This document shows, piece by piece, positions 34,874 to 42,900 of a DNA stretch of 59,811 bases. The DNA comes from Veillonellaceae bacterium SB90. Its GTDB lineage: Bacteria > Bacillota > Negativicutes > Selenomonadales > Selenomonadaceae. Within the stretch, counting starts at the first letter, position 1, and every line of letters begins with the position of its first letter. Where the stretch lies: positions 264 to 60,074 of the forward strand of contig CABJCJ010000016.1 in NCBI GenBank assembly GCA_902364065.1, in the 5' to 3' direction. Below the pieces are notes generated by a model. It was given only the letters and a program-made list of their open reading frames with translations. It was not told the origin of the DNA and did no database searches. The translations under genes and the position numbers were made by a program.

Positions 34874-35310
34874 CGAAGAATCAAACGTATGCGGACATCA
34901 TCCACCTGCCGCACCACGTCTCATCCCGCCATCCGCAGATGCCGCGCGCAAAGCGGGCCGCGCAGTTCGCCCCCTTTGCAGCCCTGACCGGCTACGAAGA
35001 CGCGCTGGCCGAGACGACGCGGCCGCTCGTGCAGCGCATCGAGCTCTCCGACGACGAAAAAGCGCGCTTGGACCAGCGCCTGCAGGCACTTTCCGCGCAT
35101 ATTGAGGATCGGCCGGCCGTCACCATCACCTGGTTCCAGGAAGACCTGGCGGCCGGAGGCGGCCTCTACGTGACCACCAGTGGGCAGCTCAAGACCATCG
35201 ATACCGCCCACAACGGCCTGCTCCTGACCAGCGGAAAATGGATTTCCCTCCGCGACATCCTCACGCTGTCTGCGAGGCCAGATGCCTCCGCACGGCCGCA
35301 GGACGACTGA
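34870..35310 (+). CDS. YolD-like protein
   Basis: A 146-residue partner usually encoded directly after Y-family polymerases in Firmicutes. The family opening is visible: DIIHLPHHVSSRHPQMPR then AKRAAQFAPFAALTGYEDAL. The C-terminal half has the beta-rich segment ITWFQEDLAAGGGLYVTTSG. Its ATG overlaps the ancestral polymerase stop (ATGA), so it was translationally coupled. Because of the upstream 10-bp duplication, the polymerase frame now runs straight into this gene, which could yield a 655-residue fusion besides the free protein. Confidence 0.85.
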   Translation: MTKNQTYADIIHLPHHVSSRHPQMPRAKRAAQFAPFAALTGYEDALAETTRPLVQRIELSDDEKARLDQRLQALSAHIEDRPAVTITWFQEDLAAGGGLYVTTSGQLKTIDTAHNGLLLTSGKWISLRDILTLSARPDASARPQDD

Positions 35311-35450
35311 AAAAGCCGCATCCTGCCGCCAGCAGCAAGAAACGAGCGCAAAAAGCAGGAAACGCGTTCGGCTTGCAGAAATATTCTATAGATACATGTA
35401 GATACATGCCAAAAACATTCAAGCGAAGCAAACGGAAAGGTGCCGATAAC

Positions 35451-36128
35451 ATGAACCAGGACCAGAAGCATAAAGAAAAAAGCGGGAACGAAACGCGGCT
35501 CATCACAGCCAGTCAGCAGCAATGGCTCGACTGGATCGTAAGGCTCCAGAGCCTCGCCCAGGCCGGGCTCCACTACGGGCGCGACCGCTTTGACCTAGAA
35601 CGCTACACGGAAATCCGGGACATCGCCGCCCGCATGATGGCCGCGCAGGCCGACCTGCCCCTTGCAAGGATTCGGGAACTCTTCTGCAACGAGGAAGGCT
35701 ACCAGACGCCAAAACTCGATACCCGCGCCGCCATCTTTGAGGACGGCAAGATCCTGCTCGTCCGCGAGAGCTCCGGCAAATGGACGCTGCCGGGCGGCTG
35801 GTGCGACGTCGACCAGTCGATTGCCAGCAACACCATCAAGGAAGCCAAGGAAGAGGCCGGCCTCGACGTCGAAGTCGAGCGCGTCATCGCCATCGACGAC
35901 TGGCGCCGCCACAATAAAATCAACAACCCCTACGGCATCATCAAAATCTTCTCGCTCTGCCGGGCCCTCGGCGGCTCCTTCCAGCCCAACATCGAAACAA
36001 TCGAAACGCACTATTTCGCACGCCGCGAGCTGCCCGCAAACATCGCCGAAGAAAAGACGAGCCGCGAACAAATCGACCGCTGCTTCGACGCCGCCGCTGA
36101 CACCAACTGGCAGACACGCATCGAATGA
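35451..36128 (+). CDS. NUDIX hydrolase with N-terminal helical domain
   Basis: A 225-residue pyrophosphohydrolase. Residues about 20-75 match the NUDIX-associated N-terminal domain (WLDWIVRLQSLAQAGL). The NUDIX box is near residue 125: GWCDVDQ then KEAKEEAGLDV. The first Glu of the box is Gln here, as is common in this YjhB-like subfamily. Nucleoside diphosphate sugars or ADP-ribose are typical substrates; none is proven. The ATG at 35451 follows GGAAAGG. About 140 bp separate it from the YolD-like gene. Confidence 0.88.
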   Translation: MNQDQKHKEKSGNETRLITASQQQWLDWIVRLQSLAQAGLHYGRDRFDLERYTEIRDIAARMMAAQADLPLARIRELFCNEEGYQTPKLDTRAAIFEDGKILLVRESSGKWTLPGGWCDVDQSIASNTIKEAKEEAGLDVEVERVIAIDDWRRHNKINNPYGIIKIFSLCRALGGSFQPNIETIETHYFARRELPANIAEEKTSREQIDRCFDAAADTNWQTRIE

Positions 36129-36147
36129 ATGGCAATAACCCTGCTTC

Positions 36148-37056
36148 TTACGGCTGCATCTTAACAAAGTCTGGCCGGTAGTAAGCAAGCAATTTGCGGA
36201 AACGATCCTGTGCCGTCAGGCAAGTGTCACGCAAATATCCTGCTTCTCTGCCCCACTCCTTCAGTCCGCGATAATAATAATATTTGAGATCATCGGTAAT
36301 GATGAAGGGGATGTGGTTCGTGCGCAGACATTCCTTGAACAAAATCAGCCTGCCGATACGTCCGTTGCCATCCTGGAAGGGGTGGATGCGTTCAAACCGG
36401 ACATGGAACTCGAGCAAATCATCGAAAGTTGGGTGCTGGATTTCTTTATACCAGGAAAGCAATGCGCGGATGGCAGCGGATACCTGCTTCGGCGCCGTCG
36501 TTTCCTGCTCTCCAATCGTGTTGGGCAGTTTCTTATAGCCGCCCACGGCAAACCAGCTCTGGCGGCTGTCCGTCGTGCCATTCTTCAGCATGAGGTGCAG
36601 CCCCTTGATCATCTTCTCGCTCAATTGATGCCGGGCCATCTCGATGATCCAATCCATGCATCGAAAATGGTTCATCGTCTCGACGATATCGTTTGCATTA
36701 ACGGGCATCTCCCGGCTAATCGTATTCGTCTCAAAAATGTAGCGCGTCTCCTCGTGTGTCAGCCGGCTGCCTTCGATATGATTCGAATTGTACGTCATAT
36801 CAATCTGTACGCGGTGATAAATGCCACCCTTCTGATGTCTGGCACACTCCGCCTGCAGAATATCTAAAAGTGTCATCTTATCTGCTTGTTTCGATACCCG
36901 CGCCTTACGGGCCGGGCGTTGTGCCTGTGCAGGTATCAGCCAGGCACGCCCCACCTGATGTGCCCCAGGAACCTTGCCCAAACGGCAATAGTTCCGCACC
37001 GTCCGTGCGGAAAGCCCCCAACGATTTGCCGTTTCTTCGACAGATACATACTCCAT
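36148..37056 (-). CDS. Fic-domain protein with N-terminal MerR-like helix-turn-helix
   Basis: A 302-residue putative AMP-transferase. About residues 1-45 form a MerR-type winged HTH (EYVSVEETANRWGLSARTVR, VGRAWLIPA). The inhibitory helix motif [S/T]xxxE[G/N] is present as SNHIEG (about residue 93), and the catalytic Fic motif as HPFQDGNGRIGR. Autoinhibition in cis is therefore likely, with activity only when the helix is displaced. The start at 37056 is preceded by AGGAGGGCG. A pair of matching palindromic sites flanks its promoter, suggesting it or a partner autoregulates. Confidence 0.9.
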   Translation of the reverse strand: MEYVSVEETANRWGLSARTVRNYCRLGKVPGAHQVGRAWLIPAQAQRPARKARVSKQADKMTLLDILQAECARHQKGGIYHRVQIDMTYNSNHIEGSRLTHEETRYIFETNTISREMPVNANDIVETMNHFRCMDWIIEMARHQLSEKMIKGLHLMLKNGTTDSRQSWFAVGGYKKLPNTIGEQETTAPKQVSAAIRALLSWYKEIQHPTFDDLLEFHVRFERIHPFQDGNGRIGRLILFKECLRTNHIPFIITDDLKYYYYRGLKEWGREAGYLRDTCLTAQDRFRKLLAYYRPDFVKMQP

Positions 37057-37094
37057 TTCATCGCCCTCCTTTCCTCTTATTATCGCACAACATA

Positions 37095-37156
37095 CCGTTA
37101 TCGGCAAATTATATTATAAAAATAATATGTTTTACGACATAATTTGCCGATAGCGG
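37095..37156 (-). promoter_or_regulatory. Paired operator-like inverted repeats flanking the fic promoter
   Basis: CCGTTATCGGCAAATTAT (37095-37112) is the inverse of ATAATTTGCCGATAGCGG (37139-37156) with one mismatch, 26 bp apart. Each arm holds a small near-palindrome (CCGTTATCGG, CCGATAGCGG). The AT-rich middle carries TATAAT-like -10 candidates. Confidence 0.6.
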
Positions 37157-37197
37157 CAAAAAGAGCGTCTTCACCATTCCATTCATTGTGAAGACAT

Positions 37198-37239
37198 AAA
37201 AAGCCACCTTGGGAAATCCGAAGATTTTCCAAAGTGGCT
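37198..37239 (-). terminator. Terminator after phoU
   Basis: On the minus strand AGCCACTTTGGAAAATC pairs with GATTTCCCAAGGTGGCT around a TTCG loop, followed by TTTTTA. It lies 28 bp beyond the phoU stop. Confidence 0.85.
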
Positions 37240-37266
37240 GTTCTGTCTTCCAGACAGGATCTGCAA

Positions 37267-37944
37267 TCAGATAATGCGGTTCTTTTTCTGGTGAATGCGT
37301 TCCGCCGTTTCGAGGTAGATGACCCACTCGGCGATGTTGACGGCGTGGTCGCCGATGCGCTCGAGGAAGCGGGCGATGAAGAGCAGCTGCGTCAGGCGTT
37401 TCTGGCGCGTTGCCTCATGCGTGACGAAGTCGGACAGCGCGTAGAACGTGTGCTCGAAAACGTCATCCATCTTCTTGTCCATCTTGCGCACGTTGTCGGC
37501 GAGCTGGACGTCCTTGTCGCGGTAGGATTTGACGGCCATGCGCAGCATATCGATGGCGCACTCGCCCAGCATCTTGACCCAGCGCAGGCACTCGGGGTCA
37601 AGCGGCACCTCGACGGCGGATACCGTCTTGGCGATATCAAAGGCGTGGTCGCCGATGCGCTCGATGTCCGTTGAGATCTTGAAGCCCGTCGCGATGACGC
37701 GCAGGTCATGGGCGATCGGCTGCTGCTTCGCGATCAGGAGGATGCACTGATCCTCCACCTTGATGATCATGTCGTCGATATCATCATCATCGTGCATGAC
37801 CTTATGCGCAAGGGCCGTATCGTTCTCGAGGAGTGCCTTCATGGCGCGCTCCACGGCCAGCAGGGCTTTGTCGCCCATTGAGGCCACCAGATCCTGCACG
37901 ACCTCCAGGTCATGGATGTATTCCTGTCTCGTCTGCCGTTCCAT
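37267..37944 (-). CDS. phoU: Phosphate signalling protein PhoU
   Basis: Negative regulator of phosphate uptake and signalling. The 225-residue all-helical protein has the two repeated metal-binding motifs: ERIGDHAFDIAK (about residue 85) and ERIGDHAVNIAEW (about residue 195). The ATG at 37944 has GGAGGTT upstream. It starts 1 bp after the pstB stop, so the two are co-expressed. The sensor kinase and response regulator it would work with are not in the window. Confidence 0.95.
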   Translation of the reverse strand: MERQTRQEYIHDLEVVQDLVASMGDKALLAVERAMKALLENDTALAHKVMHDDDDIDDMIIKVEDQCILLIAKQQPIAHDLRVIATGFKISTDIERIGDHAFDIAKTVSAVEVPLDPECLRWVKMLGECAIDMLRMAVKSYRDKDVQLADNVRKMDKKMDDVFEHTFYALSDFVTHEATRQKRLTQLLFIARFLERIGDHAVNIAEWVIYLETAERIHQKKNRII

Positions 37945-37945
37945 A

Positions 37946-38695
37946 TCAGCCGAACCTCCCTGTAATGTAGTCTTCCGTTTTCTTGTCATGGGGTTTCGTG
38001 AAGATGGTGTCCGTCGTGTCATGCTCGATGAGCTTGCCGTTGAGAAAGAAGGCCGTGTAATCGGAGACACGGGCCGCCTGCTGCATGTTGTGCGTGACCA
38101 TGACGATCGTGTATTCCTTCTTGATTTCCTGCACGAGCTCCTCGATCTTCATCGTGGAAATCGGGTCGAGGGCCGAGCACGGCTCGTCCATCAGCACGAC
38201 CTCCGGCTCGACGGCCATGACGCGCGCGATGCAGAGGCGCTGCTGCTGGCCGCCGGACATGCCCATGGCCGATGCGTTGAGGCGGTCCTTGACCTCATCC
38301 CAGAGTGCGGCGCCGCGCAGGCTCTTCTCGACGATCTCATCGAGACGCTTCTTGTCCGTGAGGCCGTGCACGCGGCAGCCATATGCGACGTTGTCGTAGA
38401 TGGACATCGGGAACGGGTTCGGGCGCTGGAAAACCATACCCACGCGCTTGCGCAGGTTGACGAGATCGACGCCTTCGCGGTAAATGTCTTCATCATCGAG
38501 CGTGATCTTGCCATCGATGCGCACGCCATCGATGAGATCGTTCATGCGGTTCAACGTCCGCAGGAAGGTCGATTTGCCGCAGCCGGAAGGGCCGATGAGT
38601 GCGACAACTTTATTTTCTGGAACCTCAAGGGTCACATCAAACAGCGCCTGATGATCCCCGTAGAACAGGTTGAGGTTCTCTGCCTTCATCTTCAT
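37946..38695 (-). CDS. pstB: Phosphate ABC transporter ATP-binding protein
   Basis: ATPase of the high-affinity phosphate importer. The 249 residues show Walker [20 protein letters not shown], the Q-loop [16 protein letters not shown], signature [14 protein letters not shown], Walker [17 protein letters not shown] and the switch His in [14 protein letters not shown], all typical of PstB. GAGGAGG precedes the ATG. The usual pstS, pstC and pstA genes are not next to it; a coiled-coil gene lies upstream instead. Confidence 0.95.
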   Translation of the reverse strand: MKMKAENLNLFYGDHQALFDVTLEVPENKVVALIGPSGCGKSTFLRTLNRMNDLIDGVRIDGKITLDDEDIYREGVDLVNLRKRVGMVFQRPNPFPMSIYDNVAYGCRVHGLTDKKRLDEIVEKSLRGAALWDEVKDRLNASAMGMSGGQQQRLCIARVMAVEPEVVLMDEPCSALDPISTMKIEELVQEIKKEYTIVMVTHNMQQAARVSDYTAFFLNGKLIEHDTTDTIFTKPHDKKTEDYITGRFG

Positions 38696-38811
38696 AGAAA
38701 GTTCCTCCTCGAACCGAAATTATTCCGGCTGTATATGCCGGAACGCCGTTTCAACATCTTCATTGTAGCGTAAGGAGGAATTCCGTTTGTTGCTGGGATG
38801 TAAATTCTATG

Positions 38812-39513
38812 TTAAATCGTCTTGCCGCACCGCTGCAGCACGTCATCGAGGAACGATTGCAGGGCCTTGCTGTCGCTGTGCTGCAGCTTGAGCATGAGGC
38901 CGTGCAGGGCCTCGCGTTCCGCATGGCGAAGCCTGGCCCCGAGCAGGAGGCGGCCGGCGGCCTGCAGGTACGCGCGCACGAGCTCCTGCTGCGCACAATT
39001 TGCAAGCGACGCCTGATACTGTTCCTTCAGGATATCGAAGTCATGGTCCGTGACATGGCGAAGCTCGCGGTCCTTTTCCCGCTTGGCATCGGCGGCAAGC
39101 GTCTGCTGCGCCTTGACGGCATTGTTGAAGTCCTTGTGGTAAAGCTTCTGGCTCAGGGCGTCGGCCCGCTGGTTGAAGTCCTCCATGCTGGCCGTGAAAT
39201 TCTGCACGGCTGCCGCAAATTCCGAGACGTGCTGGAACTGCCCCGCTTCTTCCGCCCGGCTGTCATCGAGTTCCTGCAGATGGCACGCGGCCTTTCCCGC
39301 CTCCTCCTGCAGGGCCTCGAGCTGCTCGTCATAGCGCGCGAGCACCCTGGCGGCGTCTTCTGCCTGCAGGGTCTCATGCAACTTCTCAAGCTGCGCATGA
39401 AGCGTCCCGATGTCCCCAGTGACTTCCGAAAGCCCCTGCCGGTACCGCTCCATCGCCGCCTGAAGCTGCCGGACGCGCACCATCACCGCCGGCTGTTCTT
39501 GTTTCGCTTCCAT
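38812..39513 (-). CDS. Coiled-coil protein of unknown function
   Basis: Not recognised. The 233 residues are Gln/Glu/Ala/Leu-rich and almost wholly helical, with heptad-like stretches (QAAMERYRQGLSEVTGDIG, YDEQLEALQEEAGKAACHLQ, ALSQKLYHKDFNNAVKAQQ). There is no signal peptide or membrane helix. The ATG at 39513 follows AAAGGAG. It sits 116 bp ahead of pstB in the same direction and has a strong promoter, so it might be transcribed with pstB-phoU, but no functional link is known. Confidence 0.75.
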   Translation of the reverse strand: MEAKQEQPAVMVRVRQLQAAMERYRQGLSEVTGDIGTLHAQLEKLHETLQAEDAARVLARYDEQLEALQEEAGKAACHLQELDDSRAEEAGQFQHVSEFAAAVQNFTASMEDFNQRADALSQKLYHKDFNNAVKAQQTLAADAKREKDRELRHVTDHDFDILKEQYQASLANCAQQELVRAYLQAAGRLLLGARLRHAEREALHGLMLKLQHSDSKALQSFLDDVLQRCGKTI

Positions 39514-39603
39514 ATCATATCTCCTTTCGAGCTGAATCACTACGAAAGTACATAAAAGTACATATAAAAGGCAAACATCTTGTTTTCTTGGATAGCCCGT
39601 AGT

Positions 39604-39632
39604 ATAATAATCATAGGCTAAGAAGAAGTCAA
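39604..39632 (-). promoter_or_regulatory. Promoter for the coiled-coil gene
   Basis: TTGACT (39627-39632), 17-bp spacer, TATTAT (39604-39609) on the minus strand, about 85 bp before the start codon. Confidence 0.7.
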
Positions 39633-39652
39633 CGCGTGTATCACACGCAAAC

Positions 39653-39687
39653 GAAACGCCCCGGAGTTAGGCCCTCTGGGGCGTTTC
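39653..39687. terminator. GC-rich hairpin between the lacI terminator and the next promoter
   Basis: GAAACGCCCC pairs with GGGGCGTTTC around a 15-nt loop. It has a short T-rich 3' side and may be a second terminator behind the ECF operon. Confidence 0.5.
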
Positions 39688-39805
39688 TTCTGTCAGTAAC
39701 AAATCTATTCTATCATAAAACAGAACGAAACAAAATACTGCCCAACATCGTTTTCGTCGCTGACTAGACAACCGCGCGCTCCACCCGCAGCAGAACAGGG
39801 CAAAC

Positions 39806-39833
39806 GAAAAAGCCCTGCCAGTGAGGCAGGACT
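39806..39833 (-). terminator. Terminator of the ECF/M20/LacI operon
   Basis: On the minus strand AGTCCTGCC pairs with GGCAGGGCT, followed by TTTTT, about 70 bp past the lacI-type stop. The remaining bases between 39690 and 39805 show no gene. Confidence 0.75.
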
Positions 39834-39901
39834 TTTCATCGTGACGTTTCACAGCCAGAAAACGGCTCAGCACGGACGGGATGATTTCTATACCGGCAAG
39901 A

Positions 39902-40942
39902 TCAGCAAACGCCCAGGGGCCCGTTCCCGTTATTGACGGCTTTCGTGCTCTTGCGCACGCGGATGACCGGTTCGAAGACGATCTGCTGCGGCTCGGCATG
40001 AGCCGACAATTCGGCCAGCAGGACCTGGCCGGCTTTCTGCCCCATCTCGGAGGCGGGCTGGCGGATCACCGTCAGCGGCACGCTCGTGATCTGCGAGAAA
40101 AAGATGTCGTCGAAGCCCATGACGGACACGTCCTCCGGCACGCGGATGCCCTGATTGTTGAGTGCATTCATCGCGCCGTAGGCCATCATGTCGTTGAGGC
40201 AGAGGACGGCCGTGGGCTTTTTCGGCAGCAGCACGGGAATGGCGTCGTAGCCGCTTTGATAGCGGAAATCACCCTGACAGATCAGGGCCTTCTCAAACGG
40301 GATCCCGCTGTCCGACAGTGCTGCCGTGTAGCCGCGCAGGCGGTCGTCATTCGTCTTGAGCCCCAGGGGGCCGCAGATGCAGGCGATGCGCCGGTGCCCG
40401 AGCGACACGAGATACTCCACCGCGATGTACGAGGCCTTGAAGTTATCAATGGAAATGGTGCTGAAGCCGCCGCTCTCATTGAAGCAGTCGATGAGCACCA
40501 CAGGGCGCTTCATGCGCTTCAGCGCCGCGAAGGTCTGCTTTTCTTTCTCCCCCACCGTCTCGGAGGACATGACGATGATGAGCCCGTCCACCATCTGATT
40601 GTTCATCATGCGGATGGCCGAGATTTCCTGCTCGTGACGATCGTTGGAATTGCACAAAAGCAAATGGTAGCCATGTTCCCGCAGGACATCTTCCAGGCCC
40701 TTTGCCACCTCCGAAAAGAAGACATTCGTGATGTCGGGCAGGATGAGCCCCACGGTTTTCGTCTCATGCTTGATCAAGCCCACTGCCAGCCGGTTGGGAT
40801 GGTAATCCATTTTCTTTGCCGTCTCCTTGATGAGCCGGCATTTCTCCTGCGAAATACGATGCGGCTTCCCATTGAGGACCAGGGAGACCGTCGTCGTCGA
40901 CAGCCCCGTGGCTTTGGCAATATCTTTTAGAGTAGTAGGCAT
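39902..40942 (-). CDS. LacI-family transcriptional regulator
   Basis: A 346-residue repressor. The N-terminal HTH and hinge are standard (TLKDIAKATGLSTTTVSLVL, DYHPNRLAVGL), followed by the periplasmic-binding-like sensor domain (KTVGLILPDITNVFFSEVA, AVLCLNDMMAYGAMNAL, VPEDVSVMGFDDI). GAGGAA precedes the ATG. It is the last gene of the operon that starts at 47294, 15 bp after the M20 gene, so it most likely controls that operon through the two palindromes near 47320-47397. The effector is unknown, presumably the imported compound or a breakdown product. Confidence 0.92.
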   Translation of the reverse strand: MPTTLKDIAKATGLSTTTVSLVLNGKPHRISQEKCRLIKETAKKMDYHPNRLAVGLIKHETKTVGLILPDITNVFFSEVAKGLEDVLREHGYHLLLCNSNDRHEQEISAIRMMNNQMVDGLIIVMSSETVGEKEKQTFAALKRMKRPVVLIDCFNESGGFSTISIDNFKASYIAVEYLVSLGHRRIACICGPLGLKTNDDRLRGYTAALSDSGIPFEKALICQGDFRYQSGYDAIPVLLPKKPTAVLCLNDMMAYGAMNALNNQGIRVPEDVSVMGFDDIFFSQITSVPLTVIRQPASEMGQKAGQVLLAELSAHAEPQQIVFEPVIRVRKSTKAVNNGNGPLGVC

Positions 40943-40957
40943 AGGCTCGATTCCTCA

Positions 40958-42118
40958 TCATCCAAAATAATTTGCTAACAGCTTATTATAGCACAAGATC
41001 GAGGAAAAATACGACGAGAGCTCCACATATTCATCGACGATATGCGCATGATCCTCGCGTCCGGGGCCGAACTGGATGCACGGCACCAAAGGATTCGTCC
41101 GCACGAAGATTGAAGCATCGGAGAAGAATTTGATACCCTTGTAAACGGGCTCCTTCCCCGTCTCCTCCGCAATCATGCGGGCGAGAAGCCGGACTTCAGG
41201 AGCATCCGGCGCCACCTGTACGGCCGCGCGGTCATTCTGGACCGAGAAGGCCAGCTGCAGGCCAGGATGAGCCTTGCTGAGCTCTCCCGCAAGGCGCTTC
41301 GCTTCCGCGAGCACCGCCTCATTCGGAAGGTCCGGCGTCGTGCGGATGTCCATCGTGAGCGTACAGGCATCGGCGACCATATTGGCTTTGACGCCGCCCC
41401 GGATGCCCGTGAGGGTGCAGGTGGCAGGCCCGAGCAGCGGATCTTCATGCCGCGCGCAGAAGGCCGCGAGCCCACGATGCAGCTCATACGCCATATTGAT
41501 GGCATTGATGCCGCGCTCCGGGTAGGCGCCGTGGGCCGTGCGGCCCTGGATGCGGGCCTTGAGCCACAGCGTGCCTTTGGCCGAGATGCCGATGGCATTA
41601 TCCGTCGGCTCGGCGATGCAGACGACACCCGTACTCAGCGGAAGATGCGGGCTCATGGCCGCCGCGCCGAGGCCGCCGGATTCTTCGTCGGCCGTCGCCG
41701 CAAGGTAAATGTCGCCCTGCGGCAGCTCGTCCCGGCGTGCCGCCTGGCGAAAGGCGTACGCGATGGCCGCGAGGCCGCTCTTCATATCACTCGTGCCGCG
41801 GCCATACGCCCTGCCATCCCGGATGGTGAGCGCGATTGGCGGCACACTCCAGGCCGTTTCATCACCGGAAGGCACGGTATCCATGTGACCACAGAGGATC
41901 AGCGGCCGCTTTTCTCCCGTGCCCCGCAGGCGCGCCACCAGGCTGTCACGCCCCGTCTCGCGGCAGGGAATCCGCTGCAGCGTGGCATGCGTCCCTTGGA
42001 GGAACTCCGTCAGGAAATCGGCCAGACGGCTTTCCCGGCCCGGCGGATTCTGCGTATCCGTCTCCACCAGACGTTTCAGGAGCGCCAATGCTTCTTCCTC
42101 CTGCCTCATCGTTGCCAT
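40958..42118 (-). CDS. M20-family metallohydrolase (ArgE/DapE/ACY1-like), second of two
   Basis: A 386-residue zinc amidohydrolase/dipeptidase. Metal ligands are seen in LILCGHMDTVPSG, GRGTSDMKSGLAAIA, ATADEESGGLGA and near the end GREDHAHIVDEYVE; the dimerisation domain lies between (GRTAHGAYPERGINAI). Substrates in the family are N-acyl amino acids, succinyl-diaminopimelate or dipeptides. The open site and operon context point to catabolism of an imported amide rather than arginine or lysine synthesis. It sits between the GATase1-like and LacI genes at 15-16 bp spacing. Confidence 0.9.
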   Translation of the reverse strand: MATMRQEEEALALLKRLVETDTQNPPGRESRLADFLTEFLQGTHATLQRIPCRETGRDSLVARLRGTGEKRPLILCGHMDTVPSGDETAWSVPPIALTIRDGRAYGRGTSDMKSGLAAIAYAFRQAARRDELPQGDIYLAATADEESGGLGAAAMSPHLPLSTGVVCIAEPTDNAIGISAKGTLWLKARIQGRTAHGAYPERGINAINMAYELHRGLAAFCARHEDPLLGPATCTLTGIRGGVKANMVADACTLTMDIRTTPDLPNEAVLAEAKRLAGELSKAHPGLQLAFSVQNDRAAVQVAPDAPEVRLLARMIAEETGKEPVYKGIKFFSDASIFVRTNPLVPCIQFGPGREDHAHIVDEYVELSSYFSSILCYNKLLANYFG

Positions 42119-42134
42119 GACCGCATTTCCCCTC

Positions 42135-42884
42135 TCATTTCTGCGTCAGATAATCGAAAATCCCTTTCCAGAGCAGATCGTAGCCCTGCCAATCGAGGAA
42201 TTCCTTCGGGCCCCAGTGCGGCGCGCAGTCAGACGTAAAGGCTGCCGAACGCCCTTTGCCGAACGAGCCGAAGGCCACGAGCGGGTCCCCTGCAATCGTC
42301 ACCGGCACATCACAGCCCTCGCGCGGCAGCGTCTTGTTGTAGCCGAGGAAATGCGGCCACTCATGAGGAACTGCGGCAAGGGCGGGATGCGCATGCTCGA
42401 CGGTTGGCGTCACGCCCTCCGGATGCTCCTCGCGGTCGTCGTCCGGCAGGCAGATGACAGGCAGGATGTCCTGGATGGCCGTCTTGCCGTAACGTGCCTT
42501 ACAGTCGATGCCGGAGAAGGAAAGATAGCCGCCGACCATCAGGAAGGCGCCGCCGTTTTTGACATACGTCGCGATGGACTGGCAGCGGTTCGGCATCTTG
42601 CGGCCTTCCTTGAAGGTTTCATCGGCCAGGAGGAGCGTATTCGAGCCGATATCGGAAAGCACGACGCAGGCGTACTCCGACAGTTCTTCCGGCGTCCAGG
42701 GGAACCGCTCCGCCACATGCTGGCCCGGCAGATAGACAAGCTCATAGCCGGCATGGTCGATGGCACGCGCCAAAAACTCGATGCCTTCTTCATAGACACT
42801 CGTCGTAAACGTATCGAACCCTTTGACATGCGTCGTGAAACTCGTCCAGGATTCACCGCCGACTAAAATCTTTTTCTTCTGCAT
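42135..42884 (-). CDS. GATase1-like protein (PF07090-type putative glutamine amidotransferase)
   Basis: A 249-residue flavodoxin-like/class I amidotransferase-like protein beginning KILVGGESWTSFTTHVKGFD. The elbow position where a nucleophile Cys would sit reads VVLSDIGSNTLLL, with no Cys, so glutaminase activity is unlikely. Conserved pieces are GGAFLMVGGYLSFSGID, GHPAL-like HAHPALAAVPHEWP and FTSDCAPHWGPKEFLDW. Its reaction is unknown. AGGAGGGG precedes the ATG. It lies between the two M20 genes and probably handles the same compound. Confidence 0.8.
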   Translation of the reverse strand: MQKKKILVGGESWTSFTTHVKGFDTFTTSVYEEGIEFLARAIDHAGYELVYLPGQHVAERFPWTPEELSEYACVVLSDIGSNTLLLADETFKEGRKMPNRCQSIATYVKNGGAFLMVGGYLSFSGIDCKARYGKTAIQDILPVICLPDDDREEHPEGVTPTVEHAHPALAAVPHEWPHFLGYNKTLPREGCDVPVTIAGDPLVAFGSFGKGRSAAFTSDCAPHWGPKEFLDWQGYDLLWKGIFDYLTQK

Positions 42885-42900
42885 AAAAACCCCTCCTTGT

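Noticed and set aside
35451..36128. NUDIX box with Gln in place of the first Glu as evidence of inactivity
   Set aside because: The same position is often not Glu in the YjhB-like subfamily, while the KEAKEEAGL core is complete.
39667..39999. A 110-codon minus-strand frame after the LacI-type gene
   Set aside because: It overlaps the LacI 3' end out of frame and crosses two hairpin terminators; arginine/serine-rich start typical of a shadow.
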